In this document: positions 38,265-46,200 of the stretch, one piece after another
Layout of the letters: the number at the start of each line of letters is the position of its first letter
Position numbering within the stretch: position 1 is the stretch's first letter
Assembly (NCBI RefSeq): GCF_005144795.1
Contig: NZ_SWFJ01000001.1
Location: 124,001 to 188,000, forward strand
Source: Streptococcus mitis
GTDB lineage: Bacteria; Bacillota; Bacilli; Lactobacillales; Streptococcaceae
Direction: 5' to 3'
Length of the DNA: 64,000 nt
The notes under the pieces: model-generated
What the model was told of the DNA's origin: nothing
Database searches by the model: none
The model's input: only the letters and a program-made list of their open reading frames with translations
Made by a program: the position numbers and the translations under genes

Positions 38265-38942
38265 ATGTCTCAGATTGATCTACAAAAATTAACTAAGAAA
38301 AACCAAGAGTTTATCCACATCGCTACCCAACAATTCATCAAAGATGGGAAAACAGACGCTGAAATCAAGACTATTTTTGAGGAAGTCATTCCTCAAATCC
38401 TTGAAGAGCAAGCCAAGGGTACGACTGCTCGTTCCCTCTATGGCGCGCCAACTCATTGGGCTCATAGTTTCACTGTCAAGGAACAATATGAAAAAGAGCA
38501 TCCAAAAGAAAATGATGATCCAAAACTGATGATTATGGACTCAGCTCTTTTCATCACTAGCCTCTTTGCCCTCGTCAGCGCCCTCACAACCTTCTTTGCG
38601 GCAGATCAAGCTTTCGGCTATGGATTTGTCACCCTCCTGCTAGTTGGACTGGTTGGTGGATTTGCCTTCTACTTGATGTACTACTTTGTTTACCAATACT
38701 ATGGACCAGATATGGACCGCAGTCAACGTCCACCTTTCTGGAAATCTGTACTGGTTATCCTAGCTTCTATGTTCCTTTGGTTGCTTGTTTTCTTTGCAAC
38801 AAGCTTCCTACCAGCTAACCTTAACCCCGTACTTGCTCCATTGCCACTAGCTATTATCGGAGCAGCCCTCCTAGCCCTTCGCTTCTATCTCAAGAAGCGC
38901 TTGAACATCCGCAGCGCAAGTGCAGGACCAACACGCTATTAA
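38265..38942 (+). CDS. DUF1129 family membrane protein
   Basis: 225 aa. The start at 38265 (MSQIDLQKLTKKNQEF) has AAGAGGAATATTT; an upstream in-frame start at 38244 overlaps corA. An N-terminal soluble part of about 90 residues is followed by four hydrophobic helices, matching the DUF1129 family. Found beside corA in many streptococci, which suggests a link to magnesium handling; no function is proven. Confidence 0.9.
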   Translation: MSQIDLQKLTKKNQEFIHIATQQFIKDGKTDAEIKTIFEEVIPQILEEQAKGTTARSLYGAPTHWAHSFTVKEQYEKEHPKENDDPKLMIMDSALFITSLFALVSALTTFFAADQAFGYGFVTLLLVGLVGGFAFYLMYYFVYQYYGPDMDRSQRPPFWKSVLVILASMFLWLLVFFATSFLPANLNPVLAPLPLAIIGAALLALRFYLKKRLNIRSASAGPTRY

Positions 38943-38951
38943 GAGAATGAT

Positions 38952-38981
38952 AAAAGCAACTGCAGGTGCGGTTGCTTTTTT
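38952..38981 (+). terminator. Terminator after corA-DUF1129
   Basis: AAAAGCAAC and GTTGCTTTT pair around TGCAGGTGCG, followed by TTTT on the plus strand. It lies 10 bp after the DUF1129 stop. Confidence 0.85.
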
Positions 38982-38996
38982 ACTACTTTCTTGATT

Positions 38997-39270
38997 TAAA
39001 AGCATTCTTCTGAAATCCCACATAGCCCTATCTAATCTTTTATGATAAAATAGGCTCATACTCAATGAAAATCAAAGAGCAAACTAGGAAGCTAGCCGCA
39101 GGTTGCTCAAAGCAGTGCTTTGAGGTTGTAGATAGAACTGACGAAGTCAGTAACATATATACGGCAAGGCAAAGCTGACGTGGTTTGAAGAGATTTTCGA
39201 AGAGTATTAAAAGTATTCTTCTGACATCCCACATAGCTTTCTCTTATCTTTTGTGATAAAATAGGCTCAA
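38997..39270 (+). repeat. Direct repeat flanking a BOX element
   Basis: A sequence of about 62 bp (AAAAGCATTCTTCTGAAATCC... ...GATAAAATAGGCTCAT) is present at 38997-39057 and again, about 85% the same by eye, at 39208-39270. The BOX element sits exactly between the two copies. Each copy ends in an extended -10-like TGATAAAAT, so the second may be the promoter of the LD-carboxypeptidase gene. Confidence 0.75.
39058..39207 (+). repeat. BOX element (A-B-C type)
   Basis: ATACTCAATGAAAATCAAAGA starts box C-like end, ACGGCAAGGC is the box A core, and AGAGTAT ends it. It is longer than the A-C copies because it has one extra 45-bp internal module (GCTCAAAGCAGTGCTTTGAGG). It is flanked by a 62-bp direct repeat. 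Confidence 0.9.
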
Positions 39271-39292
39271 TCTATTTCTAGGAGGATAAGAT

Positions 39293-40327
39293 ATGGTTTC
39301 TACTATTGGTATTGTTAGTTTATCTAGTGGCATTATCGGAGAGGACTTTGTCAAACATGAAGTTGACTTGGGTGTCCAACGTCTCAAGGATCTGGGACTC
39401 AATCCTATCTTTTTGCCCCATTCGCTAAAAGGATTAGACTTTATCAAAGACCATCCTGAAGCGCGTGCAGAGGATTTGATGCATGCCTTTTCTGATGATA
39501 GCATCGACATAATCCTATGCGCCATCGGTGGAGACGATACCTATCGCTTACTACCTTATCTTTTTGAAAATGACCAACTACAAAAGGTTATCAACCAAAA
39601 AATATTTCTTGGTTTCTCGGATACAACCATGAACCATCTCATGTTGCATAAACTAGGAATCAAGACTTTTTATGGCCAATCCTTTTTAGCTGACATTTGT
39701 GAATTAGACAAAGAAATGTTAGCCTATAGCCTTCACTACTTTAAAGAATTGATTGAGACGGGAAGAATCTCAGAAATCCGCCCTAGCAATGTTTGGTATG
39801 AGGAACGAACGGATTTTAGTCCCAAGGCTCTGGGGACACATCGTATCAGTCATGCAAATACTGGTTTTGACTTGTTGCAAGGAACTGCCCAGTTCGAGGG
39901 AAAAATCCTCGGTGGTTGCCTCGAATCCCTCTACGATATCTTTGACAACTCTCGATACGCAGATAGCACGGAGCTCTGTCAAAAATACAAACTTTTCCCT
40001 GACTTGTCAGACTGGGAAGGCAAAATCCTCTTACTAGAAACAAGCGAAGAAAAGCCTGAGCCAGAAGACTTCAAAAAGATGTTGCAGACTTTAAAGAACA
40101 CTGGTATATTCGAGGCCATCAGTGGACTCCTGGTCGGAAAACCTATGGATGAAACTTTCTATGACGACTATAAAGAGGCACTATTGGATATTATTGACAG
40201 CAATATTCCGATTCTCTATAATCTAAATGTCGGCCACGCAACTCCAAGAGCAATTGTCCCCTTTGGCGTCCATGCCCATGTAGATGCACAGGAGCAAGTC
40301 ATTCGCTTTGACTATAACAAAAAATAA
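39293..40327 (+). CDS. LD-carboxypeptidase family protein (S66, MccC-like)
   Basis: 344 aa. The S66 nucleophile serine is at residue 109 in GFSDTTMN, with the glutamate in LLETSEE and histidine in VGHATPRAIVPFG completing the triad. Family members trim the terminal D-alanine of murein tetrapeptides or, as MccF, detoxify microcin C. Which role applies is not decidable from sequence. Its likely promoter is in the repeated 62-bp segment, and GGAGG precedes the ATG. No signal peptide, so cytoplasmic. Confidence 0.85.
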   Translation: MVSTIGIVSLSSGIIGEDFVKHEVDLGVQRLKDLGLNPIFLPHSLKGLDFIKDHPEARAEDLMHAFSDDSIDIILCAIGGDDTYRLLPYLFENDQLQKVINQKIFLGFSDTTMNHLMLHKLGIKTFYGQSFLADICELDKEMLAYSLHYFKELIETGRISEIRPSNVWYEERTDFSPKALGTHRISHANTGFDLLQGTAQFEGKILGGCLESLYDIFDNSRYADSTELCQKYKLFPDLSDWEGKILLLETSEEKPEPEDFKKMLQTLKNTGIFEAISGLLVGKPMDETFYDDYKEALLDIIDSNIPILYNLNVGHATPRAIVPFGVHAHVDAQEQVIRFDYNKK

Positions 40328-40432
40328 ATAGTTTCTCTATTTTTGTGCTTTTGTATTCGTTTTCGTTACAATTTGTATCTGAATTTATTGCATTTCGCTA
40401 ATTTCTATGTTATCCTTTTGAAGGAGGTGTAT

Positions 40433-40696
40433 ATGACAAAACAAAAAATTAATCGAATCGTAGGTTCTATTGGTGCCTTTATTGGAATTATAGTATTTAT
40501 TGCCTACATACCTCAAATTATCGCTAATTTACAGGGAAATAAAGCTCAACCATTTCAACCTTTATCAGCTGCTATATCTTGCTTAATCTGGGTTATTTAT
40601 GGATGGACAAAGGAACCTAAGAAGGATTGGATACTAATCATTCCAAATTCAGCTGGTGTTATTTTAGGTGGAATCACTTTTTTGACTTCACTCTAA
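40433..40696 (+). CDS. SemiSWEET-like small membrane transporter
   Basis: 87 aa with three predicted helices and the PQ-type motif in AYIPQIIANLQG (about residues 25-36), matching the SemiSWEET (MtN3) family. SemiSWEETs work as dimers to move sugars across the membrane. AAGGAGGTGTAT precedes the ATG. It lies alone between the LD-carboxypeptidase and a bidirectional terminator. Confidence 0.85.
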   Translation: MTKQKINRIVGSIGAFIGIIVFIAYIPQIIANLQGNKAQPFQPLSAAISCLIWVIYGWTKEPKKDWILIIPNSAGVILGGITFLTSL

Positions 40697-40715
40697 CAAA
40701 TCTAATAGTATATAT

Positions 40716-40747
40716 AAAAAGCTGGGAAAAGTTTCTCAGCTTTTTTC
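40716..40747. terminator. Bidirectional terminator between SemiSWEET and tag
   Basis: AAAAAGCTGGGAAA and TTTCTCAGCTTTTT pair with one mismatch. A T-run follows on both strands, so it may end both the plus-strand SemiSWEET transcript and the minus-strand tag-ruvA transcript. Confidence 0.8.
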
Positions 40748-40785
40748 TATATTCTATTCTCAGATATGCGAGTTACCTGTACACA

Positions 40786-41349
40786 CTAATGACCGCTTTT
40801 CCACTCACAATCGTTCTCATGGTCATCAACCAGGCCTGCTGCTTGTAAAAAAGACAAGACGGCGACTGGGCCTGTGAACTTGAAGCCTCGTTTTTTGAAA
40901 TCTTTAGCTAATTTCTCAGACAAAGGTGTTTTAGCTGGGGCTTGGCGATAATCAGGAATATCGTTAACGACAGTTTTCCCCTCAACAAAAGACCAAAGAT
41001 AGGCATCAAAAGAGCCATATTCTGCCTGTAACCGTAGAAAGGCTTGGGCGTTAGCGCGTGTAGCAAAAATTTTCGCTCGATTTCGGATGATGGCTGGATT
41101 CTCCAGCAAGTTTTCCAATTCGGCATCTGTCATTTCTGCGACCGCTTGAATTTGATAGCCATGAAAGGCTTCTCGGAAAGCTTGGCGTTTGTTGAGTACC
41201 GTTTCCCAAGACAGGCCTGCCTGATAGGTTTCCATACACAACAACTCAAACAATGCTTGGTCATCATGGAGGGGTTGGCCCCACTCCTCATCATGATAGG
41301 CGATATAGAGCGGATTGGTCATCTTGACCCACGAACAACGTTTTGTCAT
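40786..41349 (-). CDS. tag: DNA-3-methyladenine glycosylase I
   Basis: 187 aa. It removes 3-methyladenine from alkylated DNA. The zinc ligands of the family are visible: C5 in KRCSW, H19 in YHDEEWG, and H176/C180 in DDHENDC. QAGLSWETVL and the AIIRNRAKIFA helix-hairpin region follow the family. Nine bases separate it from ruvA, so the two repair genes form an operon. Confidence 0.93.
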   Translation of the reverse strand: MTKRCSWVKMTNPLYIAYHDEEWGQPLHDDQALFELLCMETYQAGLSWETVLNKRQAFREAFHGYQIQAVAEMTDAELENLLENPAIIRNRAKIFATRANAQAFLRLQAEYGSFDAYLWSFVEGKTVVNDIPDYRQAPAKTPLSEKLAKDFKKRGFKFTGPVAVLSFLQAAGLVDDHENDCEWKSGH

Positions 41350-41358
41350 GCTCTGCTC

Positions 41359-41952
41359 CTATTTGACCAACATTTTAAGGGCCGACTTGATATAGTTCTC
41401 TGCTGTATCTGTCGTTCCTTCAAAGAATTTCTTGATTTTCTTGAGCTCTGTTGCCTTGTAGCCCAGAGCCAACATGGCCTCCATAGCTTCTTCCAATTCT
41501 TGGTTTTCAGCGCTAGCTTGCACTGCCACCTTGACAGGAAGGTCATCTCCTGCAACTACTACCTTGCCTTCCAAGTCTAGCACCATCTGCTGGGCTGTTT
41601 TCTTACCAATTTTAGGAAACTTGGTCAAATAAGTGATATTCTTGGTTTCGATGGCTTGAACCAAGCCAGCATTGTCATCGGCAGCGATAATAGCGAGAGC
41701 TGATACAGGACCAATCCCAGAAACCGAAATCAGACTGAGAAAGAGCTTTTTCTCGTCTTCTGAGCAAAATCCATAAAGCAGATGAGCGTCCTCACGCACG
41801 ATCTGATGCACATAAATTTGAGCTTCTTGGTTGACCTGTCCTGAGTAGGCATAGGGATTAGCCACATGCAAGATATAACCGATACCGTTGACTTCAAGAA
41901 CAATGTATTTGGCAGTGATTTTGGTAATGATTCCTTTAAGATATTCGTACAT
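41359..41952 (-). CDS. ruvA: Holliday junction branch migration protein RuvA
   Basis: 197 aa. OB domain at the N-terminus ([20 protein letters not shown]), helix-hairpin-helix motifs around [15 protein letters not shown] and [16 protein letters not shown], and a C-terminal domain that contacts RuvB. The tetramer holds the Holliday junction. A TGATATACT-type promoter lies at 41983-41988. ruvB is not next to it, as is usual in streptococci. Confidence 0.95.
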   Translation of the reverse strand: MYEYLKGIITKITAKYIVLEVNGIGYILHVANPYAYSGQVNQEAQIYVHQIVREDAHLLYGFCSEDEKKLFLSLISVSGIGPVSALAIIAADDNAGLVQAIETKNITYLTKFPKIGKKTAQQMVLDLEGKVVVAGDDLPVKVAVQASAENQELEEAMEAMLALGYKATELKKIKKFFEGTTDTAENYIKSALKMLVK

Positions 41953-42064
41953 AGTTTTCCTTTTCTCTTATTTCGTTTATCTAGTATATCATATTTTCTT
42001 TATCCGAGGAGCGAGAATTGATTATCACAAATACAGTATATCAAAAATAATTTATGTTTATCTG

Positions 42065-42093
42065 TTGACATATTCAAAATTAAGTACTATAAT
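42065..42093 (+). promoter_or_regulatory. Promoter of the riboflavin operon
   Basis: Perfect -35 TTGACA (42065-42070), 17-base spacer, perfect -10 TATAAT (42088-42093), just upstream of the FMN riboswitch. The strongest consensus promoter in the window. Confidence 0.9.
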
Positions 42094-42111
42094 CATCTGT
42101 AATTGAATAAC

Positions 42112-42221
42112 TATCTTCAGGGCAGGGTGCAATTCCCTACCGGTGGTATAGCCCACGAGCCGAAAGGCATGATTTGGTGAAATTCCAAAGCCGACAGTAT
42201 AGTCTGGATGAAAGAAGATAA
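42112..42221 (+). ncRNA. FMN riboswitch (RFN element)
   Basis: Conserved segments are seen in order: ATCTTCAGGGCAGGGTGCAATTCC, CTACCGGTGGTATAGCCCACGAGCC, GATTTGGTGAAATTCCAAAGCCGACAGTATAGTCTGGATGAAAGAAGAT. FMN binding should favour the downstream terminator and reduce expression of the rib genes. Confidence 0.97.
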
Positions 42222-42243
42222 AAGTATATTTGTGCTTTTTGTG

Positions 42244-42281
42244 TGCTCTGAAATGATTACTTGTCATTTCAGAGCATTTTT
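42244..42281 (+). terminator. FMN riboswitch terminator
   Basis: TGCTCTGAAATGA pairs perfectly with TCATTTCAGAGCA around a 7-base loop, followed by TTTTT, 22 bp after the aptamer and 75 bp before ribD. Confidence 0.95.
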
Positions 42282-42355
42282 GTTAATCGCATAAGTTTTC
42301 TTTTGTATGCCTTGAATAGTCCCCTATTCAAGGTATATTTTTTGGAGGTAGTGAG

Positions 42356-43456
42356 ATGAGCGACTCAGAATATATGAAATTAGCAATAAAACTGGCACAA
42401 AAAGGGGCTGGTTACGTCAATCCCAATCCTATGGTCGGCGCAGTTATTGTAAAAGATAATCACATTATCGGACAAGGATATCATGAGTTTTTTGGTGGCC
42501 CACATGCTGAGAGAAATGCTCTTAAAAACTGTAGAGAATCCCCTGTCGGAGCAACGCTTTATGTAACACTTGAACCCTGTTGTCACTTCGGGAAAACACC
42601 TCCTTGTATAGATGCTATAATCGATAGTGGTATTACAAGAGTAGTCATTGGAAGTTTAGACTGTAATCCTATTGTATCTGGAAAAGGAGTAAAGATACTT
42701 GAGGAAAATAATCTTCAAGTTACTGTTGGAGTTTTAGAAAATGAGTGTCTTAACTTAATAAAAAGTTTTAGAAAGTATATTACCCAGCATGTACCCTATG
42801 TTTTTATGAAATATGCAATGACAATGGATGGAAAAATAGCCACTAAAACAAATCAATCCAAATGGATTACTGGAGAAGAGGCAAGAAAGCATGTTCATCA
42901 GTTACGACACCATGTCAGTGCGATTATGGTGGGAGTCAATACTGTTATTCAAGACGATCCTTTGCTAACATGTAGATTGGAGGAAGGGAAAAATCCTATC
43001 CGTATCATATGCGATACACATTTACGAACTCCTCTTACCTCTAAAATCGTAAAAACAGCAAATGATATTAAAACTTACATCGCCACTTCCTCTGAAGACA
43101 AAAATAAAATGAAGCTATATCAAAATCATGGCTGTGAAATACTTTCCATAAAGAAAAGAGGCAATCATATAGACTTATCAAGTTTAATGCAACATCTAGG
43201 AAACATGCAGATTGATATCCTACTTCTAGAAGGGGGCAGTCTAATGAATTGGAGTGCTTTGGAACAACAAATTGTTGATGATCTGAAAATATATATTGCA
43301 CCAAAAATTTTTGGAGGCCGTGCCAAGTTTCCTGTCGGAGGCGAAGGTATTTCTTTGCCAAATGACGCTATTAGCTTGAAACCTTATGCTTTTTCTCAAA
43401 TAGGAGATGACTATCTCATAGAAAGTGAAGTGATTTATCCATGTTCACAGGAATAA
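42356..43456 (+). CDS. ribD: Bifunctional riboflavin biosynthesis deaminase/reductase
   Basis: 366 aa. The N-terminal deaminase domain has zinc ligands H50 (GPHAERNAL), C75 and C84 in PCCHFGKTPPC. The C-terminal reductase domain binds NADPH (MVGVNTVIQDDPLLT region). It makes the pyrimidine precursor of riboflavin. GGAGGTAGTGAG precedes the ATG. The DNA is AT-rich compared with flanking genes. The 3' end overlaps ribE by 16 bp. Confidence 0.95.
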   Translation: MSDSEYMKLAIKLAQKGAGYVNPNPMVGAVIVKDNHIIGQGYHEFFGGPHAERNALKNCRESPVGATLYVTLEPCCHFGKTPPCIDAIIDSGITRVVIGSLDCNPIVSGKGVKILEENNLQVTVGVLENECLNLIKSFRKYITQHVPYVFMKYAMTMDGKIATKTNQSKWITGEEARKHVHQLRHHVSAIMVGVNTVIQDDPLLTCRLEEGKNPIRIICDTHLRTPLTSKIVKTANDIKTYIATSSEDKNKMKLYQNHGCEILSIKKRGNHIDLSSLMQHLGNMQIDILLLEGGSLMNWSALEQQIVDDLKIYIAPKIFGGRAKFPVGGEGISLPNDAISLKPYAFSQIGDDYLIESEVIYPCSQE

Positions 43457-44076
43457 TTGAAGAAATCGGAAAAGTTGAAAGAATACAGAAAGACTCTCGT
43501 AATTGTAAACTATCAATTAAAGCCTCAAAAATATTAACGGATATTCATTTAGGCGATAGTATAGCAGTAAATGGTATCTGTCTTACAGTTACTCATTTCA
43601 ATCATCAAGCCTTTACAGTTGATGTAATGAATGAAACATGGAGTCGAACAGCTCTTACTCTATTAAAACATGGAAGTGAGGTAAATCTAGAAAGAGCCTT
43701 ATCTGTCAACGGTCGACTTGGGGGTCATGTCGTTACAGGACACATTGATGGTACAGGAAAAATCTCGTCAATAAAAAAAGATGATAATGCTGTATGGTAT
43801 CAAATCAACACACAAAAAGAAATTTTAGATTTAATAGTTGAAAAAGGATCTATTACAATTGACGGCATTAGTCTGACTGTCGCTAAAGTCTCCAAAGTAA
43901 ACTTTTCAGTATCTGTTATCCCTCATACCTTGGAACAAACCATTCTTAAGAGTAAACAAGTCGGGAGTACAGTAAATCTTGAAAATGATATCTTAGGTAA
44001 ATATGTGCAAAAACTGATGGATAACTCTCCAAAATCAGAAATATCTAAGGAACTATTATATCAAAATGGATTTTAG
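43441..44076 (+). CDS. ribE: Riboflavin synthase alpha subunit
   Basis: 211 aa. Two lumazine-binding repeats: the first begins MFTGIIEEIG with GDSIAVNGICLTV, the second holds GHVVTGHIDGTG and SITIDGISLTV. It dismutates two lumazine molecules to riboflavin. It overlaps ribD by 16 bp; no ribosome site of its own stands out, so coupling is likely. AT-rich. Confidence 0.95.
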   Translation: MFTGIIEEIGKVERIQKDSRNCKLSIKASKILTDIHLGDSIAVNGICLTVTHFNHQAFTVDVMNETWSRTALTLLKHGSEVNLERALSVNGRLGGHVVTGHIDGTGKISSIKKDDNAVWYQINTQKEILDLIVEKGSITIDGISLTVAKVSKVNFSVSVIPHTLEQTILKSKQVGSTVNLENDILGKYVQKLMDNSPKSEISKELLYQNGF

Positions 44077-44095
44077 CAGAAAGGATGATCAGTCA

Positions 44096-45301
44096 ATGGA
44101 ATATCGAAAAATACAAGAAGCATTAGAAGCATTGCAGAAGGGACGACTTGTTCTTGTTATAGATGACAAGGATAGAGAAAACGAAGGAGACTTAATTTGT
44201 TCTGCACAAGCAGCTACAACTGAAAATGTTAATTTCATGGCTACTTATGCCAAAGGATTAATTTGTATGCCTATGAGCGAACGTTTAGCTAATCAATTAA
44301 TGCTTTCACCTATGGTTGAAAACAATACAGATAATCATAAGACTGCTTTTACAGTTTCAATTGATTATAAAGAAACGACCACAGGTATTTCTGCCGAGGA
44401 AAGAGGACTGACCGCACGTATGTGTGTAGCTGAAGATATAACACCTTCTGATTTTCGCAGGCCAGGACATATGTTTCCTTTAATTGCAAAAAAAGGTGGT
44501 GTTCTAGAAAGAAATGGACACACAGAAGCAACTGTTGATTTATTAAAATTAGCTGGACTAAAAGAGTGTGGCCTATGTTGTGAAATAATGAATCATGATG
44601 GCAAAATGATGAGAACAGATGATTTAATTCAGTTCTCGAAGAAACACAACATTCCACTAATTACCATCAAAGAATTACAAGAATATAGGAAAATATATGA
44701 TCAGCTGGTAGAACGAGTTTCAACTGTCAATATGCCTACTAGATACGGTAATTTCAAAGCAATTAGCTATATAGATAAATTAAATGGGGAACATCATCTT
44801 GCTCTTATTATAGGAAATATAGAGGACGAAGCCAATGTATTATGTCGTGTCCACTCTGAATGTTTAACAGGGGATGTTTTAGGCTCTTTACGGTGCGATT
44901 GTGGACAGCAATTCGATAAAGCTATGAAAATGATTGCTGAGAATGGTTCAGGTGTCTTACTTTACTTACGACAGGAGGGACGAGGAATTGGACTTATCAA
45001 TAAATTAAAAGCCTATCATTTACAAGATCAAGGAATGGATACGCTTGATGCCAATCTTGCCTTAGGCTTTGAAGGTGATTTAAGAGAATATCATATTGGA
45101 GCACAAATGCTTAAAGACCTGGGACTACAGTCACTACATTTACTGACAAATAATCCTGACAAAGTTGAACAGTTAGAAAAATATGGAATTACCATTTCCA
45201 GTAGAATACCAATCGAAATAGAAGCTAATCCTTACGACAGTTTTTATTTAAAGACAAAGAAAAATCGAATGGGTCACATTTTAAATATGGAGGAAAAATA
45301 A
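44096..45301 (+). CDS. ribAB: Bifunctional 3,4-DHBP synthase / GTP cyclohydrolase II
   Basis: 401 aa. The N-terminal half (about 1-200) is the DHBP synthase with DRENEGDL and the C-terminal half is the GTP cyclohydrolase II with zinc cysteines in HSECLTGD and LRCDCGQQ. Start ATG 44096 has AAAGGATGATCAGTCA; an upstream in-frame ATG at 44066 overlaps ribE and does not fit the family. It supplies both precursors of the pathway. Confidence 0.95.
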   Translation: MEYRKIQEALEALQKGRLVLVIDDKDRENEGDLICSAQAATTENVNFMATYAKGLICMPMSERLANQLMLSPMVENNTDNHKTAFTVSIDYKETTTGISAEERGLTARMCVAEDITPSDFRRPGHMFPLIAKKGGVLERNGHTEATVDLLKLAGLKECGLCCEIMNHDGKMMRTDDLIQFSKKHNIPLITIKELQEYRKIYDQLVERVSTVNMPTRYGNFKAISYIDKLNGEHHLALIIGNIEDEANVLCRVHSECLTGDVLGSLRCDCGQQFDKAMKMIAENGSGVLLYLRQEGRGIGLINKLKAYHLQDQGMDTLDANLALGFEGDLREYHIGAQMLKDLGLQSLHLLTNNPDKVEQLEKYGITISSRIPIEIEANPYDSFYLKTKKNRMGHILNMEEK

Positions 45302-45769
45302 ATGAACACTTATGAAGGTAATTTAGTAGCGAACGATATTAAAATCGGTATTGTTGTAGCGAGATTTAATGAATTTATAACGTCAAAATTATTATCTGGA
45401 GCACTAGATAATCTCAAAAGAGAGAATGTAAACGAGAAAGATATCGAAATAGCCTGGGTTCCAGGAGCTTTTGAAATACCACTGATTGCATCAAAAATGG
45501 CAAAAAGTAAAAAATATGATGCAATTATCTGCTTGGGAGCTGTCATTAGAGGTAGTACAAGTCATTATGATTATGTATGTAGCGAGGTATCTAAGGGAAT
45601 CGCCCAAATCAGTTTAAATAGCGAAATCCCAGTTATGTTTGGTGTGCTAACGACAGATACAATTGAACAAGCCATAGAGCGAGCTGGCACTAAAGCAGGA
45701 AATAAGGGTTCTGAGTGTGCACAAGGAGCTATTGAAATGGTCAACCTAATTCGCACATTGGATGCATAG
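45302..45769 (+). CDS. ribH: 6,7-dimethyl-8-ribityllumazine synthase (beta subunit)
   Basis: 155 aa. Conserved [23 protein letters not shown] and [14 protein letters not shown], with the catalytic histidine in the latter. It forms the lumazine substrate of RibE and assembles into shells. Only the stop of ribAB separates it (start at 45302). Last gene of the rib operon; a terminator follows at 46010. Confidence 0.95.
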   Translation: MNTYEGNLVANDIKIGIVVARFNEFITSKLLSGALDNLKRENVNEKDIEIAWVPGAFEIPLIASKMAKSKKYDAIICLGAVIRGSTSHYDYVCSEVSKGIAQISLNSEIPVMFGVLTTDTIEQAIERAGTKAGNKGSECAQGAIEMVNLIRTLDA

Positions 45770-45820
45770 AACAGACTCTACTTTTAAACGAATAAAGAAA
45801 CTAAGCAAAATCGCAATTTA

Positions 45821-45977
45821 ATACTCTATGAAAATCATAGAGCAAACTAGGAAGTCAGTCGCAGATTGGTAAGACACAGCTTCGATGTTACAGACAAAAC
45901 TGGCAGAATTAGCTCAAAACACTATTTTGAGATTACTGATAAAACGGACATAGTTTAAAGAGATTTTTGACGAGTAT
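45821..45977 (+). repeat. Degenerate BOX element
   Basis: It has the BOX ends (ATACTCTATGAAAATCATAGAG ... GACGAGTAT) but the central part is diverged (GTAAGACACAGCTTCGATG and TGGCAGAATTAGC), and the typical CGGCAAGGC core is missing. It lies between ribH and its terminator. Confidence 0.7.
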
Positions 45978-46009
45978 TCGGAAGAAAAAAAAGTAAATAT
46001 TTCCATGAT

Positions 46010-46057
46010 AAAACGCATAGAATCAAGGTTTTTGAACACCTGATTTTATGCGTTTTT
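46010..46057. terminator. Terminator of the riboflavin operon
   Basis: AAAACGCATAGAATCAAGGT pairs with ACCTGATTTTATGCGTTTT around an eight-base loop, followed by T-rich bases on the plus strand. The reverse strand also has a T-rich tail, so it may serve mutL on the minus strand too. Confidence 0.85.
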
Positions 46058-46096
46058 CTGATTTTGAAAATTTTTCCCAGACTTTTTGTACTTTGT

Positions 46097-46200
46097 ATAC
46101 TCAATGAAAATCAAAAAGCAAACTAGGAAGCTAGCCGCAAGCTGTACTTGAGTACGGTAAGGGGACGTTGACGTGGTTTGAAGAGATTTTCAAAGAGTAT
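46097..46200 (+). repeat. BOX element next to mutL
   Basis: It starts ATACTCAATGAAAATCAAAAAG, contains ACGGTAAGGGGACGTTGACG and ends AAAGAGTAT. Its last base is the first base of the mutL stop codon region on the minus strand, so the element abuts the gene end. Confidence 0.9.

Noticed and set aside
39058..39207. Insertion sequence remnant
   Set aside because: The sequence is a BOX element with no transposase coding capacity.
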